Part shown: positions 32,388 to 41,434 of the stretch, one piece after another
How positions within the stretch are numbered: position 1 is the stretch's first letter
Layout of the letters: each line of letters starts with the position of its first letter
From: Veillonella sp.
GTDB taxonomy: Bacteria; Bacillota; Negativicutes; Veillonellales; Veillonellaceae
Assembly: GCF_018364065.1 (NCBI RefSeq)
Contig: NZ_JAGZMO010000008.1
Location: 1 to 64,000 of the forward strand
Length of the DNA: 64,000 nt
Direction: 5' to 3'
Program-made: the position numbers and the translations under genes
The notes under the pieces: model-generated
The model's input: the letters and a program-made list of their open reading frames with translations, nothing else
Database searches by the model: none
Told to the model about the DNA's origin: nothing

Positions 32388-34034
32388 TTATAATGTGGAA
32401 TGCGCCTGATATTCGCCAAACACTTCGCGAAGCACATTACAAATTTCACCTAATGTTGCATAGGTATGTACTGCATCCAGAATAAGCGGCATCAAGTTAA
32501 CGGATTCATCCTGTGCCCCTGCTTTCAAAGCGGCCAATGCTTTTGTTACTGCTTCATTGTCGCGTTCTTCACGCACTTTCTGCGTTTTCAGGGACTGGTT
32601 CTTACCTACGGATGCGTCAACGCGCATTAAACCTTCCACCGGTTTTTCTTCAACTTGGAATTTATTTACCCCTACGATAGTACGTAAGCCGGATTCAACT
32701 TCCATCTGCCATTTATAGGCGGATTCCTGAATTTCCTTCTGAATGTAGCCTTGTTCAATCGCTTCAACAGCGCCGCCCATTTCGTCAATTTTACGAATGT
32801 ATTCGAGCGCTTCGTCGTAGATAGCATTGGTCATAGCTTCTACATAGTAGGAGCCGCCCAATGGATCGACTACGTCAGCCAAGCCGGATTCATAGGCCAC
32901 AATCTGCTGCGTACGAAGAGCGATTTGTACAGATTCTTCTGTAGGCAATGCCAAGGCTTCGTCGCGGGAGTTAGTATGTAAGGACTGAGTGCCGCCCATA
33001 ACAGCAGCCGCTGTCTGCAACGCTACGCGGACAATGTTGTTATCCACTTGTTGTGCCGTAAGCATGGAGCCTGCAGTCTGTGTATGAACGCGGAGCATCA
33101 TGGATTTTGCTTTCTTAGCGCCGAAACGTTCTTTCATAATGTGGGCCCACAAGCGACGGGATGCACGGAACTTAGCCACTTCTTCAAGCACATTGTTATG
33201 GGCGTTCCAGAAGAAGGAGAGACGGCCTGCGAAGGCGTCTACGTCAAGGCCTGCAGCCAAGGCTGCTTCAACATAAGCGATACCGTCCGCAATAGTGAAT
33301 GCGATTTCCTGTGCCGCAGTAGAACCTGCTTCACGGATATGGTAACCGGAGATGGAAATGGTATTCCATTTCGGTACGTTTTGTGAACAATATTCGAAAA
33401 TATTAGTGATTAAACGCATAGAAGGTTTTGGTGGGAAAATGTACGTGCCGCGGGCCGCGTATTCTTTAAGAATATCGTTCTGAATTGTCCCTTTCAGTTC
33501 GCTGGCAGGTACGCCCTGTTTTTCTGCTACTGCGATGTACATAGCCAATAATACGGCTGCCGGTGCGTTGATAGTCATGGACGTGGATACTTTGCCCAAG
33601 TCGATGCCGTCAAACAAGATTTCCATGTCCTTTAAGGAGTCAATGGCTACACCAACCTTACCAACTTCCCCTTCCGCCATAGCATCATCGGAGTCATAAC
33701 CAATCTGCGTTGGCAAGTCGAACGCACAGCTCAGGCCGGTAGCGCCGGACTCAATGAGATAGCGATAACGTTTGTTTGATTCTTCCGCCGTAGCGAAACC
33801 CGCATACATACGCATGGTCCAGAAACGACCGCGATACATGGTAGGTTGTACGCCGCGAGTGTAAGGGAACTCACCCGGGAATCCCAAGTCCTTTTCGTAG
33901 TCGAACCCTTCCACATCAAGCGGAGTGTACAAGCGGTTAAACGTTAAGTTTTTACGCTCCGGGAACTTTGCCGTTACTTTTTCACAAGCCGCATCATAGG
34001 CCGCCTGTTTGGCTCTTAAATCATCAGTAGACAT
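32388..34034 (-). CDS. Methylmalonyl-CoA mutase, catalytic subunit
   Basis: This 548-residue TIM-barrel subunit converts succinyl-CoA to (R)-methylmalonyl-CoA by a radical rearrangement with adenosyl-B12 (bound by the next gene product). Recognisable segments are GFPGEFPYTRGVQPTMYRGR, FDLPTQIGYDSD and RLSFFWNAHNNVLEEVAKFR, plus the substrate-site region GGTQSLHTNSRDEALALPTE. It is about 150 residues shorter than single-chain mutases because the B12 domain is separate. AGGAGG precedes the ATG. Confidence 0.96.
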   Translation of the reverse strand: MSTDDLRAKQAAYDAACEKVTAKFPERKNLTFNRLYTPLDVEGFDYEKDLGFPGEFPYTRGVQPTMYRGRFWTMRMYAGFATAEESNKRYRYLIESGATGLSCAFDLPTQIGYDSDDAMAEGEVGKVGVAIDSLKDMEILFDGIDLGKVSTSMTINAPAAVLLAMYIAVAEKQGVPASELKGTIQNDILKEYAARGTYIFPPKPSMRLITNIFEYCSQNVPKWNTISISGYHIREAGSTAAQEIAFTIADGIAYVEAALAAGLDVDAFAGRLSFFWNAHNNVLEEVAKFRASRRLWAHIMKERFGAKKAKSMMLRVHTQTAGSMLTAQQVDNNIVRVALQTAAAVMGGTQSLHTNSRDEALALPTEESVQIALRTQQIVAYESGLADVVDPLGGSYYVEAMTNAIYDEALEYIRKIDEMGGAVEAIEQGYIQKEIQESAYKWQMEVESGLRTIVGVNKFQVEEKPVEGLMRVDASVGKNQSLKTQKVREERDNEAVTKALAALKAGAQDESVNLMPLILDAVHTYATLGEICNVLREVFGEYQAHSTL

Positions 34035-34047
34035 TTTACCTATCCTC

Positions 34048-35559
34048 CTAATCGTGCTGCAATTTCATGGTTCCTGTTTCTTTATAACGCTTATGCCAGG
34101 AGAGTGCTTCGTCCAGAAGAATCGGGGTATGGGCGTTCTTCGTTTCCGCAATAGCACGCTCTAAGTAATCTTCCAGCATGTCTTTATAATCAGGATGCGC
34201 ACAATTCTTAATAATAAGACGCGCTCTTTCGATTGGTGCCAACCCTCTCACGTCGGCTATACCCTGCTCCGTGCAAAATACCATTACATCGTGTTCCGTA
34301 TGGTCAATGTGTGAACAGAACGGAACGATGGAACTGATATCTCCATTTTTTGCAACAGAACTGGTACAGAAAATCGAAATGTACGCATTGCGTGCGAAGT
34401 CGCCGGACCCTCCAATGCCGTTCATCATACGGCTCCCCATAATATGAGTGGAGTTTACATTGCCGAAAATATCGAACTCGATGGCCGTATTCATGGCAAT
34501 AACGCCCAGACGACGGGCAATCTCAGGATTGTTGGATACTTCCTGAGGTCTTAAAATAATTTTTTTAGAATACTCATCTATATTTTCATAGAAGCGCTTC
34601 AAGCCGGCCGGTGATGGCGATAAGGAAGTACCTGAGCAAACCTCAACCTTCCCTTCATCAATCAGGTCCAACATACCGTCTTGAATAACTTCCGTATAGA
34701 TTGACAAGTTAGTAAAGGAGCTGTGTGCCAACCCGCTGATAACCGCATTGGCTACAGAACCTACGCCGGATTGTAACGGCAATAAGTTCTTAGGCAGGCG
34801 ACCTGCCTCAATTTCTCCTTCGAAGAAATGAATCAAATGCTGACTCATGGCCCGTGCATCGTCATCGATAGGCGCTAAATCGCGCGTTCCGTCAGGAATA
34901 TCGGAATACACAATGGCTACAATTTTTTCCGGATCGCATGGAATATATGGTGTACCGATGCGATTGCCCGCTGCATAGATCGGAATCGGTTGACGATGTG
35001 GCGGATCCTGCAGTTCATAAATATCGTGCATGCCCATGAGTTTCATGTCCTGCACTTCGTTAATTTCAACAATTACTTTCTTTGCATGGCTTACATAGGT
35101 CGTCGAGTTACCTACGGCTGTAGTCGGTACGATACCGCCATCTTCGCGAACGCAAACCGCCTCAATAATCGCTACGTCGCATTCACCTAAGAAACCATAG
35201 CGCACTTGCTGCGCCATATGGCTCAAATGAAAATCGCTGTACAGTACTTTGCCCGAGTTAATCGCATTACGCAAATCGTTATGTGTTTGATACGGATAAC
35301 GGCGGTGAAGACCGTCAACGCGGGTTAACGCACCGTCAATCTCATCGCCCAGTGATGCACCGGACCAAACGTCGATCTTAAATGGTTCCTTTTCCATACG
35401 TTTTGCCAATGCCAATGGAACAACTTTAGGATAACCTGATGGCGTAAACCCACTAACACCAACTCTGTCATTAGGGTTGATAAGCAAAGCGGCCTCGTCA
35501 GCACTCATAATTTTCGACTTCAAAAACTCACTTTGTACACGCTCGTGGATATTGGTCAT
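34048..35559 (-). CDS. Acetyl-CoA hydrolase/transferase family CoA transferase, probably propionyl-CoA:succinate CoA transferase
   Basis: This 503-residue family I-type CoA transferase (Cat1/ScpC-like) has GVSGFTPSGYPKVVPLALAKR near the N-terminus. The catalytic Glu is in the VFCTEQGIADVRGLAP segment (~429-444). Placed first in the operon with the mutase, it most likely moves CoA from propionyl-CoA to succinate, closing the propionate cycle without ATP. The substrate choice is inferred from context; acetate could also be used. GGAGG precedes the ATG. Confidence 0.9.
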   Translation of the reverse strand: MTNIHERVQSEFLKSKIMSADEAALLINPNDRVGVSGFTPSGYPKVVPLALAKRMEKEPFKIDVWSGASLGDEIDGALTRVDGLHRRYPYQTHNDLRNAINSGKVLYSDFHLSHMAQQVRYGFLGECDVAIIEAVCVREDGGIVPTTAVGNSTTYVSHAKKVIVEINEVQDMKLMGMHDIYELQDPPHRQPIPIYAAGNRIGTPYIPCDPEKIVAIVYSDIPDGTRDLAPIDDDARAMSQHLIHFFEGEIEAGRLPKNLLPLQSGVGSVANAVISGLAHSSFTNLSIYTEVIQDGMLDLIDEGKVEVCSGTSLSPSPAGLKRFYENIDEYSKKIILRPQEVSNNPEIARRLGVIAMNTAIEFDIFGNVNSTHIMGSRMMNGIGGSGDFARNAYISIFCTSSVAKNGDISSIVPFCSHIDHTEHDVMVFCTEQGIADVRGLAPIERARLIIKNCAHPDYKDMLEDYLERAIAETKNAHTPILLDEALSWHKRYKETGTMKLQHD

Positions 35560-35617
35560 CGTTTAAATCCTCCTTTAAATGTTACGAACTAACGTTATAA
35601 CTATAACTAAGTTGATG

Positions 35618-35623
35618 ATTATA
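35618..35623 (-). promoter_or_regulatory. Candidate -10 box of the propionate operon
   Basis: TATAAT on the minus strand lies ~60 bp upstream of the CoA transferase start, with a weak TTTACA-like -35 15-16 nt further upstream. A perfect 15-bp palindrome CTTATAA-C-TTATAAG (35747-35761) lies ~130 bp further upstream and might be a regulator site. Confidence 0.5.
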
Positions 35624-35786
35624 CTTTCTATATCTATTTGTAAAACTTTATTTCAAAAAATTCGTAGTTTCACACATAGACATATACATTACAATTAATT
35701 CGACAAATAATGGAAAAATCCTCTTTTATATTAACCTTTACCTATGCTTATAACTTATAAGTAACGCCTTGACAAAAGGCATTTTA

Positions 35787-37073
35787 TTAATTACGAGCCT
35801 CCAACTTCTCATGTTCTCGCACTTCTTTTTCATCCGTACTCACCTTATCAAACTTATAAGCGTAGAGTACCGCTGAAGCCCAGCCGAGAATCTGCCAGAA
35901 AATAACCGACATCTGATGGCTGTACAAGTCGTGATCGGAGAAGCCGCTTACAGTAACGCCCACAACAACGGCGCAAATACCGTATTTTACAATATTGCTG
36001 ATTGTGGCGCGCGGCAAGCGCAAGGCGTGTACGGCATGGCCATAAATGGCCGCAAAAAAGAATAATGCACCGGGTATACCGATTTCCGCCAACACGTTGA
36101 GGAACATGTTGTGCGCGTGATAAATAATCACGTGCGGTGCCTGAATGTAGTAATTATAATGGGGATACTCAAACTTAAACGCATCCCAGCCGATGCCGAG
36201 GATTGGGAAATCTGCAATCATGTAGGTCGTACTGTCCCACAAGGCCCAGCGCAAACTGGCCGATGTGTCAGTCCCGTTAAACAGGGACCACAAGCGGGAC
36301 GCCACCTCTCCATGATAGCCGAACAGAATGATGGGAACGACCAGCAATGACAATAAGAGTCTGCGGTCTACCGCAATCCCCCAATAAATGATTACGGCCA
36401 TAAAACTGAGCCAAATACCTCGTGAATAAGTCAGTGTCATGCAAACTAAGAATAGCAGACAGGCCGGCACCATCCAGGCCAGAAGTCGCCAACGCTTCTC
36501 CCGAAGCCCCTGAAACACACCGGTGCCTCCCACCGATAAAACAATCAGCAAGTACTGCCCCAATAAATTCGGATTTTGCAAGGTGGAAAACATGCGTCGT
36601 TTCAACAGCGGAAAATGTTCCGCATCCACCCACTGACTTAATAATTCCATCGTAATGGTCATATATTGATATATGCCCACTACGCAAACCAGAACGGCCG
36701 CCACCATGAGTAGTCGTAAAAAGATGCGCCACTGATGGGGCTCCCTCAAATAACGATACGTAAGAAAATAAACAGCACCGTACATCCCCACGTTATAGAG
36801 CCAGCTGAGCGAACTCATTAGCGGCTCCGACGATGCTAAAGACGATAATAAGCTCCAGCCCATAAATCCCAGCACACACCACTGTAACCAGGAGACAGGC
36901 TTTGACAAAGGAGCAAATCGTACAGTATCCACCACACTCAAAATAAGTGCGGCCACCACCAATATATCGCCGCCCAAGGGATATAAAGGCATAACAAGAA
37001 CAATCGCATAGAGCAGCTTAGTAATAAGCTGTCTAAGTCCCTCTCTCTTGTTATTAATGATTACATCCGTCAT
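35787..37073 (-). CDS. O-antigen ligase/polymerase (Wzy_C) family membrane protein
   Basis: This 428-residue polytopic protein has about ten to twelve helices. The characteristic periplasmic region NPNLLGQYLLIVLSVGGTG and the conserved LTYSRGIWLSF plus ILGIGWDAFKFEYPHYN / HAHNMFLNVLAEIGIPG segments mark the O-antigen ligase superfamily (WaaL, Wzy and related glycan transferases). The cell surface of Veillonella has LPS, so a role in ligating or polymerising a surface glycan fits; the exact substrate is unknown. It follows folC, 12 bp away. Confidence 0.85.
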   Translation of the reverse strand: MTDVIINNKREGLRQLITKLLYAIVLVMPLYPLGGDILVVAALILSVVDTVRFAPLSKPVSWLQWCVLGFMGWSLLSSLASSEPLMSSLSWLYNVGMYGAVYFLTYRYLREPHQWRIFLRLLMVAAVLVCVVGIYQYMTITMELLSQWVDAEHFPLLKRRMFSTLQNPNLLGQYLLIVLSVGGTGVFQGLREKRWRLLAWMVPACLLFLVCMTLTYSRGIWLSFMAVIIYWGIAVDRRLLLSLLVVPIILFGYHGEVASRLWSLFNGTDTSASLRWALWDSTTYMIADFPILGIGWDAFKFEYPHYNYYIQAPHVIIYHAHNMFLNVLAEIGIPGALFFFAAIYGHAVHALRLPRATISNIVKYGICAVVVGVTVSGFSDHDLYSHQMSVIFWQILGWASAVLYAYKFDKVSTDEKEVREHEKLEARN

Positions 37074-37085
37074 AAAATATATCCT

Positions 37086-38372
37086 TTACTGCACATTGTG
37101 AAGCGCTGTCTTCAACCAGGCTTTCGCTTCACCTAATATATACAAGGAACCTGCTACTGCAATTATATCATTATGACCTGTAACTTTCATAGCTTCAGAC
37201 AATCCGTCCCCTACAGACTGCATCGGTATACCTCGTCCAATTGCCCGGGCCAGCTCTTCCGGCTCACTGCTGCGCGGTGTTGGCGCAGGCACAGTAAACA
37301 CAGTGTCGTCAGATTTTACCAAGTAGCCGATCATGCTGTCCACTTCTTTATCCTTTAAAATGGCCATTACCATCGTCTTAGGCGTTGTACCGTACCACGC
37401 ACGATAGGTCTCATCAAAGGCTTCTGCGCCGTCGCGATTATGTGCTCCGTCAAAGATAAAGATACGGTCCAAAGCCTGTACCACTTCAAAGCGCCCCGGC
37501 CAAACAGTCTTGCGAATACCTTCGTAAACTGCTTCATCCGTAATGGCACTATCTGTTTCCTGCAACACTTTCAGAGCCCCCAAGGCACACACCAGATTGG
37601 CACTTTGATATACGCCGCGCAAGGCCGTAATAAACGGACGATCATAGCCGGCAACGGTAATAGATTGTCCCGCATCAGTATGACTAACCTCTTTAATCAC
37701 GGACGGCACATCGATAATACGAATCGGGGATTTCTTAGATTCCGCCGTTTTCGTAATCACATCCAGCGCTTCACCGGTGGCTGTAGTTACAACCGGACGG
37801 CCCGGCTTAATAATCCCTGCCTTATGCGTGGCAATTTCCGGGATAGTGCGGCCGCAATAGGCCTGATGGTCAATGGTTACATTCGTAATCACCGCCACTT
37901 CCGGCATAACCACATTCGTAGAGTCCAATAAACCGCCCAGGCCTACTTCCACTACGGCATAATCAACGCCGGCCTCTTTAAAGCAAAGGAATCCCATAGC
38001 CGTCAACAATTCGAATTGAGTCGGACTTTCCATACCGGTGGCCACCAACTTGGCTACTGCGGGCTGAATCGTCTCCACCAGCTTAATGAATGTGTCATCG
38101 CATATATCTGCACCGTCAATGCAAAAACGTTCCGTATAACGCGCCAAGTGAGGCGATGTAAATCGCCCCACTCTGTATCCGCTTTCAGTCAATGCGCTTG
38201 CTATAAAGGAGGTAACGGAGCCCTTGCCGTTTGTGCCCGTTACATGCACAATTTTGTAGGCTTTTTCAGGATTACCCAGCGCCTGAAGAAGACGCTCAAT
38301 GCGCTCCAGGCCCGGTTTAATTCCGAAAGAAGCACTCTGTTCCAAATAGGCTATCGCCTCTTCATAAGTCAT
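37086..38372 (-). CDS. folC: Folylpolyglutamate synthase / dihydrofolate synthase
   Basis: This 428-residue Mur-ligase-fold enzyme has the ATP loop VHVTGTNGKGSVTSFIASAL (~43-62) and the folate-site regions FTSPHLARYTERFCIDG and VEVGLGGLLDSTNVV. It adds glutamates to folates. It sits between valS and the O-antigen ligase-like gene, all co-directional; valS-folC is a standard Firmicute pair. Confidence 0.95.
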   Translation of the reverse strand: MTYEEAIAYLEQSASFGIKPGLERIERLLQALGNPEKAYKIVHVTGTNGKGSVTSFIASALTESGYRVGRFTSPHLARYTERFCIDGADICDDTFIKLVETIQPAVAKLVATGMESPTQFELLTAMGFLCFKEAGVDYAVVEVGLGGLLDSTNVVMPEVAVITNVTIDHQAYCGRTIPEIATHKAGIIKPGRPVVTTATGEALDVITKTAESKKSPIRIIDVPSVIKEVSHTDAGQSITVAGYDRPFITALRGVYQSANLVCALGALKVLQETDSAITDEAVYEGIRKTVWPGRFEVVQALDRIFIFDGAHNRDGAEAFDETYRAWYGTTPKTMVMAILKDKEVDSMIGYLVKSDDTVFTVPAPTPRSSEPEELARAIGRGIPMQSVGDGLSEAMKVTGHNDIIAVAGSLYILGEAKAWLKTALHNVQ

Positions 38373-38395
38373 GAACAGTCCTCCCTTACACTCTC

Positions 38396-41053
38396 TTATA
38401 AAGTTTTAAGGAACTCTTCGCGTTCCGCTACTGCCTGTTGTTTCTGTTTATATTCAGCCAATTTAGCCTGTTCTTTTTCCACAACGGCCGCAGGTGCTTT
38501 CGCAACGAAGCCCGGATTGTTTAATTTACCTTCCAAGCGGGCTACTTCTTTAGCCAAAGTTTCTTTTTCTTTGGTCAAACGTTCGCGTTCTTTCGTTACG
38601 TCGATCAAGTCTTTGAGCAATAAGTAGGCTTCCAGACCGTTCACTACAGTTACAGTAGCGTTTTCAGGTTTTGCCGCATCTGCATCCAAAATAGTTACAT
38701 CGTCAGCCCAGCAGAGAGTCTTGAAGTAATCCTGGTGTTCAGCTACAACCGGACGCAAGGATTCGTCGGTTACTGCAAGGATAACCGGACTCTTCTTGCC
38801 CATAGCTACGTTCATTTCCGCACGCATGTTACGGATACCTTTAATGGCATCCATCATTACAGTCATCTGAGCGGCAGCTGCGCTTTGATCGCCGAATGGC
38901 AATGCTTCAGGCCATGGAGCCACTACGATGCTTTCCCCTTCATGAGGCAAGTGCTGCCAAATGTGTTCTGTTACGAACGGCATGAATGGATGTAACAATT
39001 CCAACATCTGACGAAGAATGGTTACCAATACATACTGTGCTACTGCACGGTCACGGCCGCCTTCTTTGTTGTACAAACGTGGCTTAGCCAATTCGATGTA
39101 CCAGTCGCAATAGCTGTTCCAGATGAAGTCGTATACGCCGGCAGCCGCTTCGCCCAATTCGAATTTATCAAGATTTGCTGTAATCGTGCTTACCGCTTTA
39201 TTGTAGCTTTCGATAATCCAGCGGTCAGCCAATGTTAATTCAGCTTCTTCAGGAACGAATGCAGGATCGTAATTATCCAAGTTCATAAGTACGAATTTTG
39301 CCGCATTCCAAATTTTATTGGCAAAGTTGCGGTTCGCTTCCACACGTTCCATGTAGAAACGCATGTCGTTACCAGGCGTGTTGCCTGTTACCAAAGTGAA
39401 GCGCAATGCGTCGGCACCGTATTCGTTGATTACATCAAGAGGGTTGATACCGTTGCCCAAGGATTTACTCATCTTACGGCCCTGGCTATCGCGAACGAGG
39501 CCATGAATAAATACATGTTTGAATGGAATTTCTTTTTCAAATTCGAGACCCATGAAAATCATGCGGGCTACCCAGAAGAAAATAATGTCATAACCGGTTA
39601 CCATTACGCTGGTTGGGTACCATTGTTCTAATTCCTTGGTCTGTTCAGGCCAGCCCATAGTGGCAAATGGCCATAAAGCGGAGCTGAACCAAGTATCAAG
39701 AACGTCTTCTTCCTGATGTACATGGCCGCCGCATTTAGGACATACAGTAACATCTTCTTTGGATACGATAACTTCTCCACAATCATCGCAATACCAGGCA
39801 GGGATACGATGGCCCCACCAGAGCTGACGGGAAATACACCAGTCGCGAATATTTTCCAACCAGTTTGTATAGGTCTTAGTGAAGCGTTCCGGTACAAACT
39901 CGATGTCTTTATCTTTAACAACCTCTAATGCCGGTTTAGCAAGAGGTTCCATTTTTACGAACCACTGTTTCGATACGAGCGGTTCTACGATAGTGTTACA
40001 GCGGGAGCAGTGACCTACGCTGTGATCATGTTCTTCGATTTTTTCAAGGAGGCCCTGTTCTTTAAGTTCTGCCACTACTTGTTTACGAGCTGCTTCGCGA
40101 GTCATACCTTCGAAATGACCGGCTTCTCCGTTCATGGTAGCGTCAAGATTCATAACTACGATAGATTCCAAGTTATGACGCTGTCCCATTTCAAAGTCGT
40201 TAGGGTCATGAGCCGGTGTAATTTTTACGCAGCCTGTACCGAATTCAGGGTCTACATATTCATCGGCAATAACAGGAATTTCGCGGTTTACGAATGGCAA
40301 CAATAATGTCTTGCCGATAATATCTTTATAACGATCATCTTCAGGGTTTACCGCTACGGCCACGTCGCCGAACATTGTTTCCGGACGAGTTGTAGCAACC
40401 GTTACAAAGCGGCCTTCTTCGCCCACTACCGGATATTTGATGAACCATAAGTGACCTGCTTCATCGCTATGTTCTACTTCAATATCGCTCAGTACTGTAT
40501 GACAGCTTGGACACCAGTTGGCAATGCGTTCGCCGCGATAGATAAGACCTTTTTCATAAAGGCTTACGAATACTTCGCGAACAGCTTTATAGTAACCTTC
40601 GTCCAAAGTAAAACGTTCGCGGGTCCAGTCGCAGGATGCGCCTAAGCTGCGAATCTGTTTTACGATGGTGCTGCCGTATTCTTCTTTCCATTTCCAAACG
40701 CGTTTTACGAACTCTTCACGGCCCAAATCATAACGAGTTTTGCCTTCTGTTTCTTTCAGATTCTGTTCAACTTTTACTTGTGTAGCAATCCCTGCATGGT
40801 CAGTGCCCGGCATCCACAATACATTGTATCCCTGCATGCGTTTAAAACGGATGAGAATATCCTGTAAAGTGTTGTCCAACGCATGGCCCATGTGAAGCTG
40901 GCCGGTTACGTTAGGTGGTGGCAATACAATACTGAAAGGCTTTTTACTTTTATCTACTTCTTCATGGAAGTAACCTTGTTTTTCCCAAAATTCATACCAA
41001 TGTTGTTCAATCTCGCCGGGGTTATAAGTCGTTAAGTTTTCAAATTCACTCAT
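38396..41053 (-). CDS. valS: Valyl-tRNA synthetase
   Basis: This 885-residue class I synthetase has signature PPPNVTGQLHMGHALDNTLQ (HIGH equivalent), an editing domain, and the KMSKS motif in GRKMSKSLGNGINPLD. A C-terminal coiled coil (KERERLTKEKETLAKEVARLEGKL) ends the protein. ATG 41053 has GAGGAGG upstream; the longer open frame to 41158 reads through the T-box terminator and is not coding. Expression is controlled by the T-box leader at 41077-41305. Confidence 0.97.
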   Translation of the reverse strand: MSEFENLTTYNPGEIEQHWYEFWEKQGYFHEEVDKSKKPFSIVLPPPNVTGQLHMGHALDNTLQDILIRFKRMQGYNVLWMPGTDHAGIATQVKVEQNLKETEGKTRYDLGREEFVKRVWKWKEEYGSTIVKQIRSLGASCDWTRERFTLDEGYYKAVREVFVSLYEKGLIYRGERIANWCPSCHTVLSDIEVEHSDEAGHLWFIKYPVVGEEGRFVTVATTRPETMFGDVAVAVNPEDDRYKDIIGKTLLLPFVNREIPVIADEYVDPEFGTGCVKITPAHDPNDFEMGQRHNLESIVVMNLDATMNGEAGHFEGMTREAARKQVVAELKEQGLLEKIEEHDHSVGHCSRCNTIVEPLVSKQWFVKMEPLAKPALEVVKDKDIEFVPERFTKTYTNWLENIRDWCISRQLWWGHRIPAWYCDDCGEVIVSKEDVTVCPKCGGHVHQEEDVLDTWFSSALWPFATMGWPEQTKELEQWYPTSVMVTGYDIIFFWVARMIFMGLEFEKEIPFKHVFIHGLVRDSQGRKMSKSLGNGINPLDVINEYGADALRFTLVTGNTPGNDMRFYMERVEANRNFANKIWNAAKFVLMNLDNYDPAFVPEEAELTLADRWIIESYNKAVSTITANLDKFELGEAAAGVYDFIWNSYCDWYIELAKPRLYNKEGGRDRAVAQYVLVTILRQMLELLHPFMPFVTEHIWQHLPHEGESIVVAPWPEALPFGDQSAAAAQMTVMMDAIKGIRNMRAEMNVAMGKKSPVILAVTDESLRPVVAEHQDYFKTLCWADDVTILDADAAKPENATVTVVNGLEAYLLLKDLIDVTKERERLTKEKETLAKEVARLEGKLNNPGFVAKAPAAVVEKEQAKLAEYKQKQQAVAEREEFLKTL

Positions 41054-41076
41054 TTTGACGTCCTCCTCTAAACATA

Positions 41077-41305
41077 TAAAAAAGCCCTCTCGTCCATTAG
41101 GACGAAAGGGCTCAACTTCCGCGGTACCACCTAGATTATTGCCGGTGCAATCACTCATTACCTTTAACGGAGTTAACCGGAATCAACTACTATGAGTTCA
41201 TCGATTCAGCTCAGAGGCTACCCTTCTCGTATTCCGTGTACCGCTCTCACCTTACCGGTACTCTCTGCAACGTGTTCGGAGAATTTTTCCTCGTCCTTGC
41301 TTTTC
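41077..41305 (-). promoter_or_regulatory. T-box riboswitch, valine-type
   Basis: The leader holds the invariant T-box AGGTGGTACCGCGGA (41118-41132). It also holds a terminator stem AGCCCTTTCGTCC/GGACGAGAGGGCT (41083-41112) followed by a U run (A run 41077-41083). Upstream lies Stem I, in which GTA (Val) at 41219-41221, within GGGTAGCC, is the likely specifier. Uncharged tRNA-Val binding would form the antiterminator and allow valS transcription. Confidence 0.93.
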
Positions 41306-41318
41306 TTCTATATTGTAT

Positions 41319-41347
41319 ATGATAGCTAAACCGATAGATTCTGTCAA
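41319..41347 (-). promoter_or_regulatory. Sigma-A promoter of the T-box/valS transcript
   Basis: On the minus strand TTGACA (41342-41347) and TATCAT (41319-41324) are 17 nt apart, immediately upstream of the T-box. Confidence 0.8.
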
Positions 41348-41434
41348 TTAAGTTTTTATTATTACCGATCACGCCGTACATACCATGCGTTCCGTAATTT
41401 TCATTAACAATCGCTACCTGCTATCAATTCAATT

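Noticed and set aside
41054..41158. 35-residue N-terminal extension of ValS
   Set aside because: It translates the T-box and terminator; ATG 41053 has the ribosome site and the normal N-terminus.
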